Positions 1-5,864 are shown, numbered from the stretch's first letter. The stretch: DNA of 11,107 bases from JAHFJU01 sp964354865 (GCA_964354865.1 CAYHBN010000052.1:1-11107), one strand, 5' to 3'. Notes: generated by a model not told the origin, from the sequence alone. Program-made: numbers and translations.

Positions 1-75
1 CCACCAAAAAATTAACAGTTTAAATAAATAGTAAATATAGCTTTTCAGCATTACTATTTCATAACACCCAATTGT

Positions 76-426
76 ATGTCATTGGTATCAAACCCTGGTG
101 AAAATGCAGAAGACATACAATCAAATATTAGGAGCCAATTGGAGCCATTGAGGGAAATCCCACTTAATATGCTGGGGTTAAATCTTGATGCATTGACTGA
201 AAATCTTGCCAAACAAGCTGAAATGGAAAAAATGGCTGATCCAGTTGTAGTTTTTGCCAATGGGTGTCCGCTTGTTGTTGATAGATCTAATATAATTGGT
301 GGGATTGCAAAGCGTGGTCCAGGATTAGATGTTAAATGTATTTCTATAATACAATATGTAGATAATAGGAGACTAAAAGGATGGCGTGAACTTGAAGAAA
401 GACCGGCCGAAACGCATTGGCATTGA
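76..426 (+). CDS. hypothetical protein, 116 aa
   Basis: I do not recognise this protein. It is predicted soluble, with no signal peptide or membrane segment. Residues 10-55 look helical and charged; a hydrophobic stretch (VVVFANGCPLVV) and a Gly-rich IIGGIAKRGPG segment follow. The frame is open from base 28, just after a TAA at 25-27, and ATG 76 is the only ATG available at the 5' end. It is preceded by T like the other starts here and has no Shine-Dalgarno motif. Codon use (AGA/AGG arginine, many A/T-ending codons) differs from most later genes, which may mean recent acquisition. The last residues (ERPAETHWH) are odd, and another frame stays open across 386-595, so a frameshifted 3' end is possible. 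The amino acid composition looks coding, but there is no family support. Confidence 0.55.
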   Translation: MSLVSNPGENAEDIQSNIRSQLEPLREIPLNMLGLNLDALTENLAKQAEMEKMADPVVVFANGCPLVVDRSNIIGGIAKRGPGLDVKCISIIQYVDNRRLKGWRELEERPAETHWH

Positions 427-437
427 ATTATCAGTCA

Positions 438-466
438 TTGGAATACCGATCAATAATGTTTATTTT
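438..466 (+). promoter_or_regulatory. candidate sigma70-type promoter for the PhnA-domain gene
   Basis: TTGGAA (438-443) and TATTTT (461-466) are separated by exactly 17 bases. The predicted start near 473 would leave a leader of about 11 bases before ATG 484. The hexamers are imperfect, so support is moderate. Confidence 0.35.
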
Positions 467-483
467 CTAAAGAAAAAATATTT

Positions 484-696
484 ATGGAAATCAAAGACAG
501 CAATGGCACTTTATTACAATCAGGCGACAACGTTCAGGTTATTAAGGATCTCAAAGTTGGCGGTTCATCGATCGTGCTCAAACGAGGCGATGTGATTAAA
601 AACATTAAGGTAATTGAGGGTGAAGAAGAGGTTGAGGGGAGATTTGAAGGATCTACGCTCATGTTAAAACCGGAGTATCTGAAGAAGAGGAAATAG
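484..696 (+). CDS. PhnA/YjdM-type C-terminal domain protein, 70 aa
   Basis: The protein matches the C-terminal domain of the PhnA (YjdM) family almost end to end: KDSNGTLLQSGDNVQVIKDL, then LKVGGSS, the IKNIKVIEGEEEVEGR segment and a terminal MLKPEYLKKRK. E. coli YjdM is about 110 residues and carries an N-terminal zinc ribbon; here the protein begins at the C-terminal domain and no CxxC is encoded just upstream. The C-terminal domain has an SH3-like beta-barrel fold. Despite the family name, a role in phosphonate use is not established, and no phosphonate gene lies nearby. ATG 484 is chosen because homology begins at once; it is preceded by T and lacks a Shine-Dalgarno motif. The family call is secure; function is unknown. 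Probably cytoplasmic. Confidence 0.9.
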   Translation: MEIKDSNGTLLQSGDNVQVIKDLKVGGSSIVLKRGDVIKNIKVIEGEEEVEGRFEGSTLMLKPEYLKKRK

Positions 697-712
697 GGGG
701 AACACGATCTTT

Positions 713-718
713 TATTAT
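713..718 (+). promoter_or_regulatory. -10 box predicting a leaderless transcript for the DUF3761-like gene
   Basis: TATTAT at 713-718 ends six bases before ATG 725, so a usual -10 to start-site distance puts the first transcribed base on the A of ATG. No good -35 is visible at the standard spacing. Confidence 0.4.
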
Positions 719-724
719 ATCAGT

Positions 725-1003
725 ATGAAAAACACTCAGTCTAAAATAATCCGTCTACTCCTCTCGTTTTTCATCTCCACTGTTTTTTTCGTAAACATCG
801 CCTTGGCCGGTGCTTCTAGCGATGTCTCGTCATTCCATCAACTCGCATACACCAACGTATTCGGCCAAGAGGTTTCGTCTCCCATCTACTCAAAATCCAT
901 TCCCAAAGGAGCCAAAGCGCGCTGCAAAGACGGCACGTACAGCTTTTCAAAATCCCGCCGCGGTACGTGTTCGGGGCATAGGGGAGTGAGCAAGTGGTTG
1001 TAA
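725..1003 (+). CDS. secreted DUF3761-like protein, 92 aa
   Basis: Residues 1-28 form a signal peptide: Lys/Arg-rich start, hydrophobic core LLLSFFISTVFFVNIAL, probable cleavage after ALA28. The last 28 residues (ARCKDGTYSFSKSRRGTC, then SGHRGVSKWL) match the DUF3761 signature, which has an A-RC-DGTYSFS start, a GTCS-HGGV middle and a WL end. Cys67 and Cys82 could pair in the mature protein. The family occurs as short secreted proteins, mostly described from Gram-negative bacteria, and its function is unknown. The middle (residues 29-60) is low-complexity and resembles nothing I know. The gene follows the PhnA-domain gene by 28 bases but has its own -10 box ending six bases before the ATG. Confidence 0.85.
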   Translation: MKNTQSKIIRLLLSFFISTVFFVNIALAGASSDVSSFHQLAYTNVFGQEVSSPIYSKSIPKGAKARCKDGTYSFSKSRRGTCSGHRGVSKWL

Positions 1004-1099
1004 CGAAAGCGAAGTTTGTATCCATCTCTTTTGCCAGTACCTTGCTACTAATAAGATACCGGCGCACAATGAGCTTGTTTATCCTTAACCCTTTTCTAT

Positions 1100-1201
1100 A
1101 TGGCAGGATTCGGAGATTTTCTCAAAGCCTCATTCCTTTCATGGATTTTCGGTGGAGGCATCGTAGTTGCGATTATTATCTACATGTTGTTTTTTAGATA
1201 A
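1100..1201 (+). CDS. small single-pass membrane protein, 33 aa
   Basis: This short ORF encodes MAGFGDFLKASFLSWIFGGG followed by a hydrophobic helix IVVAIIIYMLFF and a final Arg. The layout, an amphipathic N-terminus and one transmembrane segment from about residue 15, is typical of real bacterial small membrane proteins. ATG 1100 is preceded by T, like the other starts here. It lies 96 bases after the DUF3761-like gene and ends 30 bases before a hairpin at 1231-1264. A weak promoter may sit at 1032-1058 (TTGCCA, 15-base spacer, TAAGAT). No family is recognised. A chance ORF of this size cannot be excluded, but the composition favours a gene. Confidence 0.45.
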   Translation: MAGFGDFLKASFLSWIFGGGIVVAIIIYMLFFR

Positions 1202-1230
1202 TCGCTCTGGCATTACAAAATGATCGTGGA

Positions 1231-1264
1231 TTTTGTTCTCGCTACGCAACTAGTGAGAACAAAA
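1231..1264. other. long hairpin between convergent genes
   Basis: A 14-bp stem (TTTTGTTCTCGCTA paired with TAGTGAGAACAAAA, one G:T wobble) encloses the loop CGCAAC. It lies between the 3' ends of the 33-aa gene (+) and the SLH-esterase gene (-). Neither strand has a U-tract immediately after the stem, so it is not a textbook intrinsic terminator. It may act in both directions as a 3' RNA end or stability element. Confidence 0.55.
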
Positions 1265-1290
1265 ATACGGTATTTGTTCATACTAATTTC

Positions 1291-2676
1291 TCAGTTCAGC
1301 CCCTCAAAGAACTTCCAAATATCCGCGCCTGCGTTTTTTGGCCACAGATGTGGATAGTATTGTTTTGCGCCATAGGTCTCGTAGTCCTGTGTATGCGGGC
1401 ACCACACAAGTAGCGCGGAGGGTTGGCCGTCGGTATAGGCAACGCAGTGATATTCGGTTGGTTCAACGGGAGTATATTTTTCGCCGAGTTGGTTTTGGGA
1501 TTTGATTGCATCGCGTGCAATGATTCCTTGGCTGTAGGCAACGAGGTTATCTTTCGGATTGTGCCAGATCATCGCTGCCACTGGCCCACTGCAGTTTGCA
1601 TGTTTTGTTGCACCGCCACCGACATTTGCGATACCACGAATTACATCGCCACGTGTGCAGGCAAGTTCGCTCGTCATCCAGCCGCCCAGTGAGTGACCAA
1701 CCACAAAAACTTCATCGAGATCGATGCAGTATTCTGCAGAAAATTTTGAAAGGAGTGCATCGAAAAAGGGAATGTCGCTCGCGCCCCAGCTGTAGCCGCT
1801 GCCTGCCTTGAGTCCACTTGGGTATACCATAATTGCTTTTCCTGTCGCCGCTTGTTCGACTTTATAGTATCCGCGCACCATTGTATTTGAGTTGGTGCGG
1901 CCGTGAATTGCGAAGACTAATTTGATCGGCGTATTTTTATTATACGTAGCAGGAACTGCCGAAATCATTGTTCGAGTGACGCCATTTACGCTAATCGATG
2001 TTGGAGGAGTCGCGGGGGGAGTTGCGCTGCAGCCCGCTGAGTAGTTTTTGCGTATCGTGGTAAGTTTTTTAGTCCCATCAGCAATGAGCAGCATTTGGTG
2101 AATAACGAACGATGCCTGTGCTCGAGTGAGTAGCTTACTCGGTAACATTGAGTACTTTGAAAAAATACTATTCACATGAGCAAAATTTAAAAAATGCTCG
2201 TACCACTGTTTCTGTGTCGGATTTTTCAAAACTTCAATTTTCGCACCTGCAACCGCAATTGCAACGGCCTCAACATACGAAACATTTCCTGCGGGATTAA
2301 ACGATCCATCGGGATGCCCACTTACGAGTTTGAACTCTTTGGCGTAACAAACGTATTTTGCAAACCACTCGTCATGTACATCAGAAAAACAGTCAGCCCG
2401 ATTTCCTATCTCAGTATTTTTAAATGCCTGCACAATAACGGTTGTAAACTCCGCGCGCGTCATTACGGCATCGGGTTTAAAAGATCCATCGCTGTATCCT
2501 GCCACTAATCCTTTCGCCGCAAGGTACTCAATACTTTCGCGCTGTGGTGAGGTACTAATATCCGCAAAGGTTTTAGAAGCCGCCATTGCCGTGCCAAAGA
2601 CCAGTTGTGACAGAATCACTGCGGTCAGAAAAAATGATAGGTACTTGCGGCTTAGTTTGTAGGAGTTATTTTGCAT
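1291..2676 (-). CDS. secreted SLH-domain alpha/beta-hydrolase (PHB depolymerase / feruloyl esterase type), 461 aa
   Basis: Order of parts: signal peptide 1-32 (cleavage near AMA|AS); SLH repeat 1 at about 37-80; SLH repeat 2 at about 97-142; a degenerate third SLH at about 157-197; a Pro/Thr linker (ATPPATPPTS) at 218-227; esterase from about 230 to the end. The esterase carries the oxyanion-side IHG at 257-259, the nucleophile elbow GHSLGG at 327-332 (Ser329), a likely acid Asp376 in HNPKDN, and a likely base His443 in YYPHLW. This is the LpqC/PHB-depolymerase-like esterase pattern (COG3509 type). SLH repeats bind pyruvylated cell-wall polymers, so the enzyme is probably displayed at the cell surface and cleaves extracellular ester polymers or plant-type esters; the substrate is inferred. 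Eight cysteines lie in the exported part, allowing disulfides. ATG 2676 gives a good signal peptide. Confidence 0.88.
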   Translation of the reverse strand: MQNNSYKLSRKYLSFFLTAVILSQLVFGTAMAASKTFADISTSPQRESIEYLAAKGLVAGYSDGSFKPDAVMTRAEFTTVIVQAFKNTEIGNRADCFSDVHDEWFAKYVCYAKEFKLVSGHPDGSFNPAGNVSYVEAVAIAVAGAKIEVLKNPTQKQWYEHFLNFAHVNSIFSKYSMLPSKLLTRAQASFVIHQMLLIADGTKKLTTIRKNYSAGCSATPPATPPTSISVNGVTRTMISAVPATYNKNTPIKLVFAIHGRTNSNTMVRGYYKVEQAATGKAIMVYPSGLKAGSGYSWGASDIPFFDALLSKFSAEYCIDLDEVFVVGHSLGGWMTSELACTRGDVIRGIANVGGGATKHANCSGPVAAMIWHNPKDNLVAYSQGIIARDAIKSQNQLGEKYTPVEPTEYHCVAYTDGQPSALLVWCPHTQDYETYGAKQYYPHLWPKNAGADIWKFFEGLN

Positions 2677-2708
2677 AGATAGTTTTGTCAGTGATTACGG
2701 TAACTTTC

Positions 2709-2717
2709 AGTATAGCA
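2709..2717 (-). promoter_or_regulatory. extended -10 promoter of the SLH-esterase gene
   Basis: On the minus strand TGCTATACT is an extended -10 element (TGn plus TATACT). The predicted start near 2702 leaves a leader of about 26 bases before ATG 2676. The -35 region is weak, as is usual for extended -10 promoters. It lies back to back with the promoter of the gene at 2735. Confidence 0.5.
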
Positions 2718-2722
2718 CGTGG

Positions 2723-2728
2723 TAAAAT
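2723..2728 (+). promoter_or_regulatory. -10 box predicting a leaderless transcript for the gene at 2735
   Basis: TAAAAT at 2723-2728 ends six bases before ATG 2735, the same spacing as at 713-725. It lies only 8 bases from the divergent -10 box of the esterase gene, so polymerase binding at the two sites should compete. Confidence 0.4.
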
Positions 2729-2734
2729 GCGCGT

Positions 2735-2989
2735 ATGTCTAACATTGAATCACGATTGGCCGCAATTGAATCGCGTAACGCAAAAGTTGAGCTCGATAAA
2801 AAATGGGAGGGGAGTGTTACTCGTAAAATTCTGTTAATGATTTTTACCTACCTCGCAATCGCCGGTTATTTTTTCGCTATCGATGTTGAAAATCCTTGGT
2901 TGAATGCCGTTGTTCCTTCACTCGGTTTTTTGCTCTCAACGCTGACTCTGCCATTCTTTAAGAGGATTTGGAGCAAATATCATTCTTAA
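2735..2989 (+). CDS. small two-helix membrane protein, 84 aa
   Basis: An N-terminal charged helix (residues 1-28, ESRLAAIESRNAKVELDKKW) looks like a short coiled coil. Two hydrophobic segments follow, at about 31-48 (ILLMIFTYLAIAGYFFAI) and 56-75 (LNAVVPSLGFLLSTLTLPFF), with a basic tail. The PWLNAVVPSLGFLLSTLTLP stretch is one I associate with small conserved hypothetical proteins of candidate-phyla-radiation genomes, though I cannot search for it. Function is unknown; a self-associating inner-membrane protein is a reasonable guess. It is the first gene of a closely spaced plus-strand cluster, with the next start 10 bases after its stop. ATG 2735 is preceded by T and by a -10 box at leaderless spacing. 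Confidence 0.8.
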   Translation: MSNIESRLAAIESRNAKVELDKKWEGSVTRKILLMIFTYLAIAGYFFAIDVENPWLNAVVPSLGFLLSTLTLPFFKRIWSKYHS

Positions 2990-2999
2990 CTTTACTCAT

Positions 3000-3608
3000 A
3001 TGAAATCACCGGTGAAACTATCACTGCTCGTAATATTCGCTGTGTTTTTGGCTTCGTGCCAATCAAATGTCCCTGTGCAGACGGCCGTGCCTGCACAAGA
3101 TGTTACTACTCAACAGCCACAGTCCCAAGGAGAACTTTTCACCTTTGCACAGGCTGGTATTGCTGAAAACTACGATAACCTGAAAGACCTTGCGTATATA
3201 AAAGCAGTCACTGAAAAAGCGGACGGCACATTTATTACCATCGACCCGGTTACTTTCATTGATTGTCGAGGACTAGAGAATAACAACAAACCGGTGCCGA
3301 AAGCTTGTTCTCCGAAAGAAAATGAAGGCGCTTCAAGTTACGCTATAGTTGATTCTCAGACTTTGGTTGAATTGAAACTCGCGCCAAACGCAGGGCCGTA
3401 CTTTTTAGCGGCGATCACCGGTGAAGCAGATTCGGCAAATACATGGCGCACTATGAATGTGCCTGCAATTCAAGCGCTTCTCGCTGGCACACGTAACGTA
3501 GGTTCTTCCGATTACTACGACACTGATTTGCACGACAATCCAAATCTTTTTTACGTCATTCGAAGTGGTGATACTGCTCAAAAAGTGTATGAAAAATATC
3601 GTGAGTAG
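3000..3608 (+). CDS. predicted lipoprotein, 202 aa
   Basis: The N-terminus is a lipoprotein signal peptide with lipobox LASC and acceptor Cys20, followed by a polar linker (PVQTAVPAQDVTTQQPQSQG). The mature part is a single globular region of about 155 residues containing TFITIDPVTFIDCRG, an Asn/Lys-rich CSPKENEG loop and a terminal LFYVIRSGDTAQKVYEKYRE. The order (VT or IDPV strand, Cys-containing insert, SYAIVD, a final FYV...EKY strand) vaguely recalls a secreted domain common in candidate phyla and Firmicutes, but I cannot name a family. It probably sits on the outer face of the cytoplasmic membrane. It starts 10 bases after the small membrane protein gene, suggesting co-transcription, and its start lacks a Shine-Dalgarno motif. 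Confidence 0.8.
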   Translation: MKSPVKLSLLVIFAVFLASCQSNVPVQTAVPAQDVTTQQPQSQGELFTFAQAGIAENYDNLKDLAYIKAVTEKADGTFITIDPVTFIDCRGLENNNKPVPKACSPKENEGASSYAIVDSQTLVELKLAPNAGPYFLAAITGEADSANTWRTMNVPAIQALLAGTRNVGSSDYYDTDLHDNPNLFYVIRSGDTAQKVYEKYRE

Positions 3609-3622
3609 CCGTTCTTTGCTTT

Positions 3623-3637
3623 TATAATTCATATAAT
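3623..3637 (+). promoter_or_regulatory. tandem perfect -10 boxes before the second lipoprotein gene
   Basis: Two exact TATAAT hexamers lie at 3623-3628 and 3632-3637, nine bases apart. The downstream one predicts a start near 3644, only about six bases before ATG 3650. No strong -35 is visible. They suggest the second lipoprotein gene can be transcribed separately from the first. Confidence 0.45.
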
Positions 3638-3649
3638 TGACCGACAAAT

Positions 3650-4417
3650 ATGTTGAAAACGATCCTGTTCTCACTTTTAGTGTTTACCCTCTCTGGTTGT
3701 GGTACCGCTACGCCGGCTACGTCTGTGCCTCAAGTGGAATCAATCCCAAATGAAAACTTTTTGTCATCTATCGGTATCCGTGTTGATACCGACGTGTGCA
3801 AGGCTCCGTCTATTTCTGTCCCACGAAAACAGTTTCGAAATTGTCCGTATCTTGGTGAAGAAATTTTGAATAGAGAAATCACCGTACGCGCGGTACAAGA
3901 TTTTCCTGTAGGTGAAGATGACTCGGAAATCTTTATTGGTAAAAACCTTCACCTTGAATTTTTTAAGAATGGGAAAAAACTTCAAATCCCGCCTCAGTCA
4001 TTCCGCTCATCGTGGACAACTGACTACTTAGCTTTAGGTATATCGTTTGTCGATGAATCACACATTTATGTACAGGGGACGTTTACCACTGAGCAACCTG
4101 ACAAAAAGATCCCGTATTCATACCTAAATGGCGGGAGCTATGACAATGTGTACACCTATTTCTACAATGGTACTACGTGGAGTAATTTAGTCCCGCAAGA
4201 TATTGTGAGTGACCCCGACCGATTACAACTTATTGCCTCGAAAGAGTACTTGAAATTTGTGAATGAGCGCGGCTGTTACTACGACCAGAGCAGCGATACG
4301 TTTTCGGCAAACTACAAAGATTCTGAGCTCGTTGCTACAGTGTACTTTGTTGATGTTGTGTCACTTAAGCTTGTTCAAAAGAAAGAGTATACTTGCCCTA
4401 TCCCTTCTATTTTTTAA
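3650..4417 (+). CDS. predicted lipoprotein, 255 aa
   Basis: A short signal peptide (MLKTILFSLLVFTLSGCG) carries lipobox LSGC with acceptor Cys17, then a Thr/Pro/Ser linker. The mature part is beta-rich, with many aromatic residues and short strands (LHLEFFKNGKKLQIP, HIYVQGTFTT, VYTYFYNGTTWSNLVPQDIV) and further cysteines near 50, 64, 208 and 248. The segment YNGTTWSNL resembles a repeat unit of beta-propeller or Kelch-like proteins, but I see only one such unit. No family is recognised. It probably lies on the outer face of the membrane beside the preceding lipoprotein. The DoxX-family gene begins 12 bases after its stop. Confidence 0.78.
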   Translation: MLKTILFSLLVFTLSGCGTATPATSVPQVESIPNENFLSSIGIRVDTDVCKAPSISVPRKQFRNCPYLGEEILNREITVRAVQDFPVGEDDSEIFIGKNLHLEFFKNGKKLQIPPQSFRSSWTTDYLALGISFVDESHIYVQGTFTTEQPDKKIPYSYLNGGSYDNVYTYFYNGTTWSNLVPQDIVSDPDRLQLIASKEYLKFVNERGCYYDQSSDTFSANYKDSELVATVYFVDVVSLKLVQKKEYTCPIPSIF

Positions 4418-4429
4418 TTTTATTTTTCT

Positions 4430-4831
4430 ATGGCTCTCCTTACTAAAGAACGAGCGGTGACTATTTCGCTCACGCTTCTTCGGGTTATGGCCTCATTGAT
4501 TTTGTTCCAGGCTGGTGCGTTAAAAATATTCGGTTGGTACGGTGGATTGCCTGCAGGCGCGGTGTTATCACCTCTTATTCAAACAGCTGGTTGGCTCGAA
4601 GTTATTGGTGGCCCACTTTTATTAATCGGACTTTTATCTCGACCTGTGGCATTTATTCTTTCAGGTCTCATGGCGTTTGCTTACTTTATCGGGCATTTTC
4701 CTCAAGGATTTTGGCCAGTACAAAACAATGGAGCACCAGCCGTATTACTCTGTTTTATTTTCCTTTTCTTTGCGGCATACGGCGCAGGACAGTGGAGCGT
4801 TGATGCAAAAATCTGCGGCAAAAAGAAATAG
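4430..4831 (+). CDS. DoxX-family membrane protein, 133 aa
   Basis: Length and pattern match the DoxX family: LLRVMASLILFQAGALKIFG in the first helix, a PLIQTAGWLEVIGGPLLLIG second helix, RPVAFILSGLMAFAYFIGHF third, and PAVLLCFIFLFFAAYGAGQW fourth, ending in a Lys-rich cytoplasmic tail. The four-helix proteins of this family are integral membrane proteins. Some members are linked to quinone or thiol redox chemistry (DoxD with thiosulfate:quinone oxidoreductase, mycobacterial DoxX in oxidative stress), but most have no proven activity. The family assignment is firm; the reaction is unknown. It is the last gene of the plus-strand envelope cluster, 12 bases after the lipoprotein stop. The next gene downstream is convergent. 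Confidence 0.9.
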   Translation: MALLTKERAVTISLTLLRVMASLILFQAGALKIFGWYGGLPAGAVLSPLIQTAGWLEVIGGPLLLIGLLSRPVAFILSGLMAFAYFIGHFPQGFWPVQNNGAPAVLLCFIFLFFAAYGAGQWSVDAKICGKKK

Positions 4832-4872
4832 CCGCTGCTAGGTGAACGGTACATTGAGTCAGGATTTGTAAT

Positions 4873-4911
4873 AAAAAAAGGGGAGTGAGTAACATGGTTA
4901 CCACTCCCTTT
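4873..4911 (-). terminator. intrinsic terminator of the minus-strand zinc-ribbon unit
   Basis: GGGAGTG (4881-4887) pairs with CACTCCC (4902-4908) and GTAAC (4889-4893) with GTTAC (4897-4901), leaving a bulged A at 4888 and an ATG triloop. On the minus strand the stem is followed by C and then seven T (complement of 4873-4880), a classical U-tract. On the plus strand only TTT follows, so action on the DoxX transcript should be weaker. The stop codon of the 45-aa ORF lies inside the stem. Confidence 0.85.
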
Positions 4912-5035
4912 CAATTTCTTCGGTTACGTCTAATTGTGCAGTGCACTGGGTGACTCCCGCGGCAATACCAATTGCCGCCGCAACGGCTAAAAGCACGCAC
5001 AGTCTTTGTTGCTTTACTGAGCGCGCTTCGGCCAT
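4898..5035 (-). CDS. small single-pass membrane or secreted protein, 45 aa
   Basis: The ORF encodes MAEARSVKQQ, then a hydrophobic segment of about 18 residues (LCVLLAVAAAIGIAAGVT) and an acidic tail ending in EEIEREW. It begins about 20 bases after the stop of the zinc-ribbon gene and its TAA lies within the terminator stem, exactly where the last gene of a unit would end. Both points support a real gene. The frame also opens upstream to 5101, but that part overlaps the zinc-ribbon gene and is not hydrophobic, so I prefer ATG 5035. Its -1 base is A, unlike the T seen at every other start here. No family is recognised. Confidence 0.5.
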   Translation of the reverse strand: MAEARSVKQQRLCVLLAVAAAIGIAAGVTQCTAQLDVTEEIEREW

Positions 5036-5054
5036 TTGATTCGGGCGTCTCGGC

Positions 5055-5813
5055 CTACTCTTCAATATCTTCGGTGTCGTCAGATTCTTCGTCAAGTTCA
5101 TCGTCTAATGTGCCTTGTGAGGCGATAAAAGAAGTGAGAATAAGTGTAAGTCGGTCAAGTTTTGCGCTCAACTTATCGAGTTGATCGTTTTTGTCGTTTC
5201 CGCCACAGCAACCACCTTCTTGTGAAGATGCACGAGCTCGAGGAGCCTCGCGGTCATTTCGGTATGATTTTCCGCCAGTTGATTCGTCGTGACCATTTGG
5301 TGAGTGAGCGCCGTAGCAATCTTTACAATAGACGGGCTTGCTGCCATTTGGTTTGAACGGAACCTCGCACTCTGAGCCACAATCGCTGCAAACAGCTTCG
5401 AAGCTAGATCGTCGTGATGAGTCTCCGTCTCGGTCGCCGCTGTCTCTGCGGTCGCCTCCACGTTCACCAAAGCTCTTTTTCTGAAAATCACGTGAATCTT
5501 TGCGTTCAAATCGTGGGCGTGAAAATTCGCCAACCGGTCTCTCGTTTCCGCCGTCGCTACCTTTAAAACAAGAATGACATAAAACTGGTTTCTTGCCGTT
5601 TGGTTTGAACGGAACTTCGCAGTCTACGTTACATTGGCTGCATGTAGCAGGATGCATTTCTGCAGGTCCTCTATCGCCGCCACGTCCGCCGCCGAATCCT
5701 CCGCGGCCTCCGCCTGAACCGCCACGTGAGCCTCCGAATTTATTGCCACCGAATCCGCCGCCACCGCCGCCAAATCCGCGTCCTCGTGAGTTTGAATCTT
5801 TGAAATATGCCAT
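5055..5813 (-). CDS. CxxC-x17-CxxC zinc-ribbon protein with RGG-like tract, 252 aa
   Basis: Residues 9-50 are a Gly/Arg-rich, RGG-like tract. Two zinc ribbons follow: Cys58/61 with Cys79/82, and Cys142/145 with Cys163/166. In both, exactly 17 residues separate the CxxC pairs, and both share CEVPFKPNG, defining the CxxC-x17-CxxC domain (TIGR04272 type). A charged Arg/Asp/Ser linker (84-138) joins them. A Cys-Cys pair (202-203), a probable coiled coil (about 208-231, QLDKLSAKLDRLTLILTSFI) and an acidic tail (237-252) complete the protein. RGG tracts and zinc ribbons suggest RNA or single-stranded DNA binding in the cytoplasm, and the coiled coil suggests oligomers; this is inference. The ribbons are also similar at DNA level (GTTCCGTTCAAACCAAA in both), indicating internal duplication. 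ATG 5813 is preceded by T. Confidence 0.88.
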   Translation of the reverse strand: MAYFKDSNSRGRGFGGGGGGFGGNKFGGSRGGSGGGRGGFGGGRGGDRGPAEMHPATCSQCNVDCEVPFKPNGKKPVLCHSCFKGSDGGNERPVGEFSRPRFERKDSRDFQKKSFGERGGDRRDSGDRDGDSSRRSSFEAVCSDCGSECEVPFKPNGSKPVYCKDCYGAHSPNGHDESTGGKSYRNDREAPRARASSQEGGCCGGNDKNDQLDKLSAKLDRLTLILTSFIASQGTLDDELDEESDDTEDIEE

Positions 5814-5835
5814 AGAAATTGTGTTAAGGGGTGGG

Positions 5836-5864
5836 AGTTTAAGCGTAAACTAATCAAATAGCAA
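5836..5864 (-). promoter_or_regulatory. candidate promoter of the zinc-ribbon gene
   Basis: On the minus strand TTGCTA (5864-5859) and TAAACT (5841-5836) are 17 bases apart. The predicted start near 5829 leaves a leader of about 16 bases. Each hexamer matches four of six consensus positions. Confidence 0.35.

Noticed and set aside
1..75. Search for a mobile-element end, tRNA or phage attachment site at the left edge.
   Set aside because: The stretch is AT-rich with no inverted repeat, cloverleaf or direct repeat that I can find elsewhere in the window.
386..595. Overlapping plus-strand frame with GTG start and RIGIELSVIGIPINNVYF.
   Set aside because: It overlaps the PhnA-domain gene, which has clear homology, and loses protein-like composition after about 30 residues. 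A frameshifted extension of the first gene is possible but not shown.
3540..3605. The end of the first lipoprotein (YVIRSGDTAQKVYEKY) resembles the start of a LysM motif.
   Set aside because: Only about 18 residues remain before the stop, less than half a LysM domain, and the Asn/Ile-rich second half is missing. It more likely forms the final strand and helix of the globular domain.
5593..5853. Pro-rich plus-strand frame opposite the zinc-ribbon gene.
   Set aside because: The proline runs are the antisense of the glycine codons of the Gly-rich tract; it is a shadow frame.
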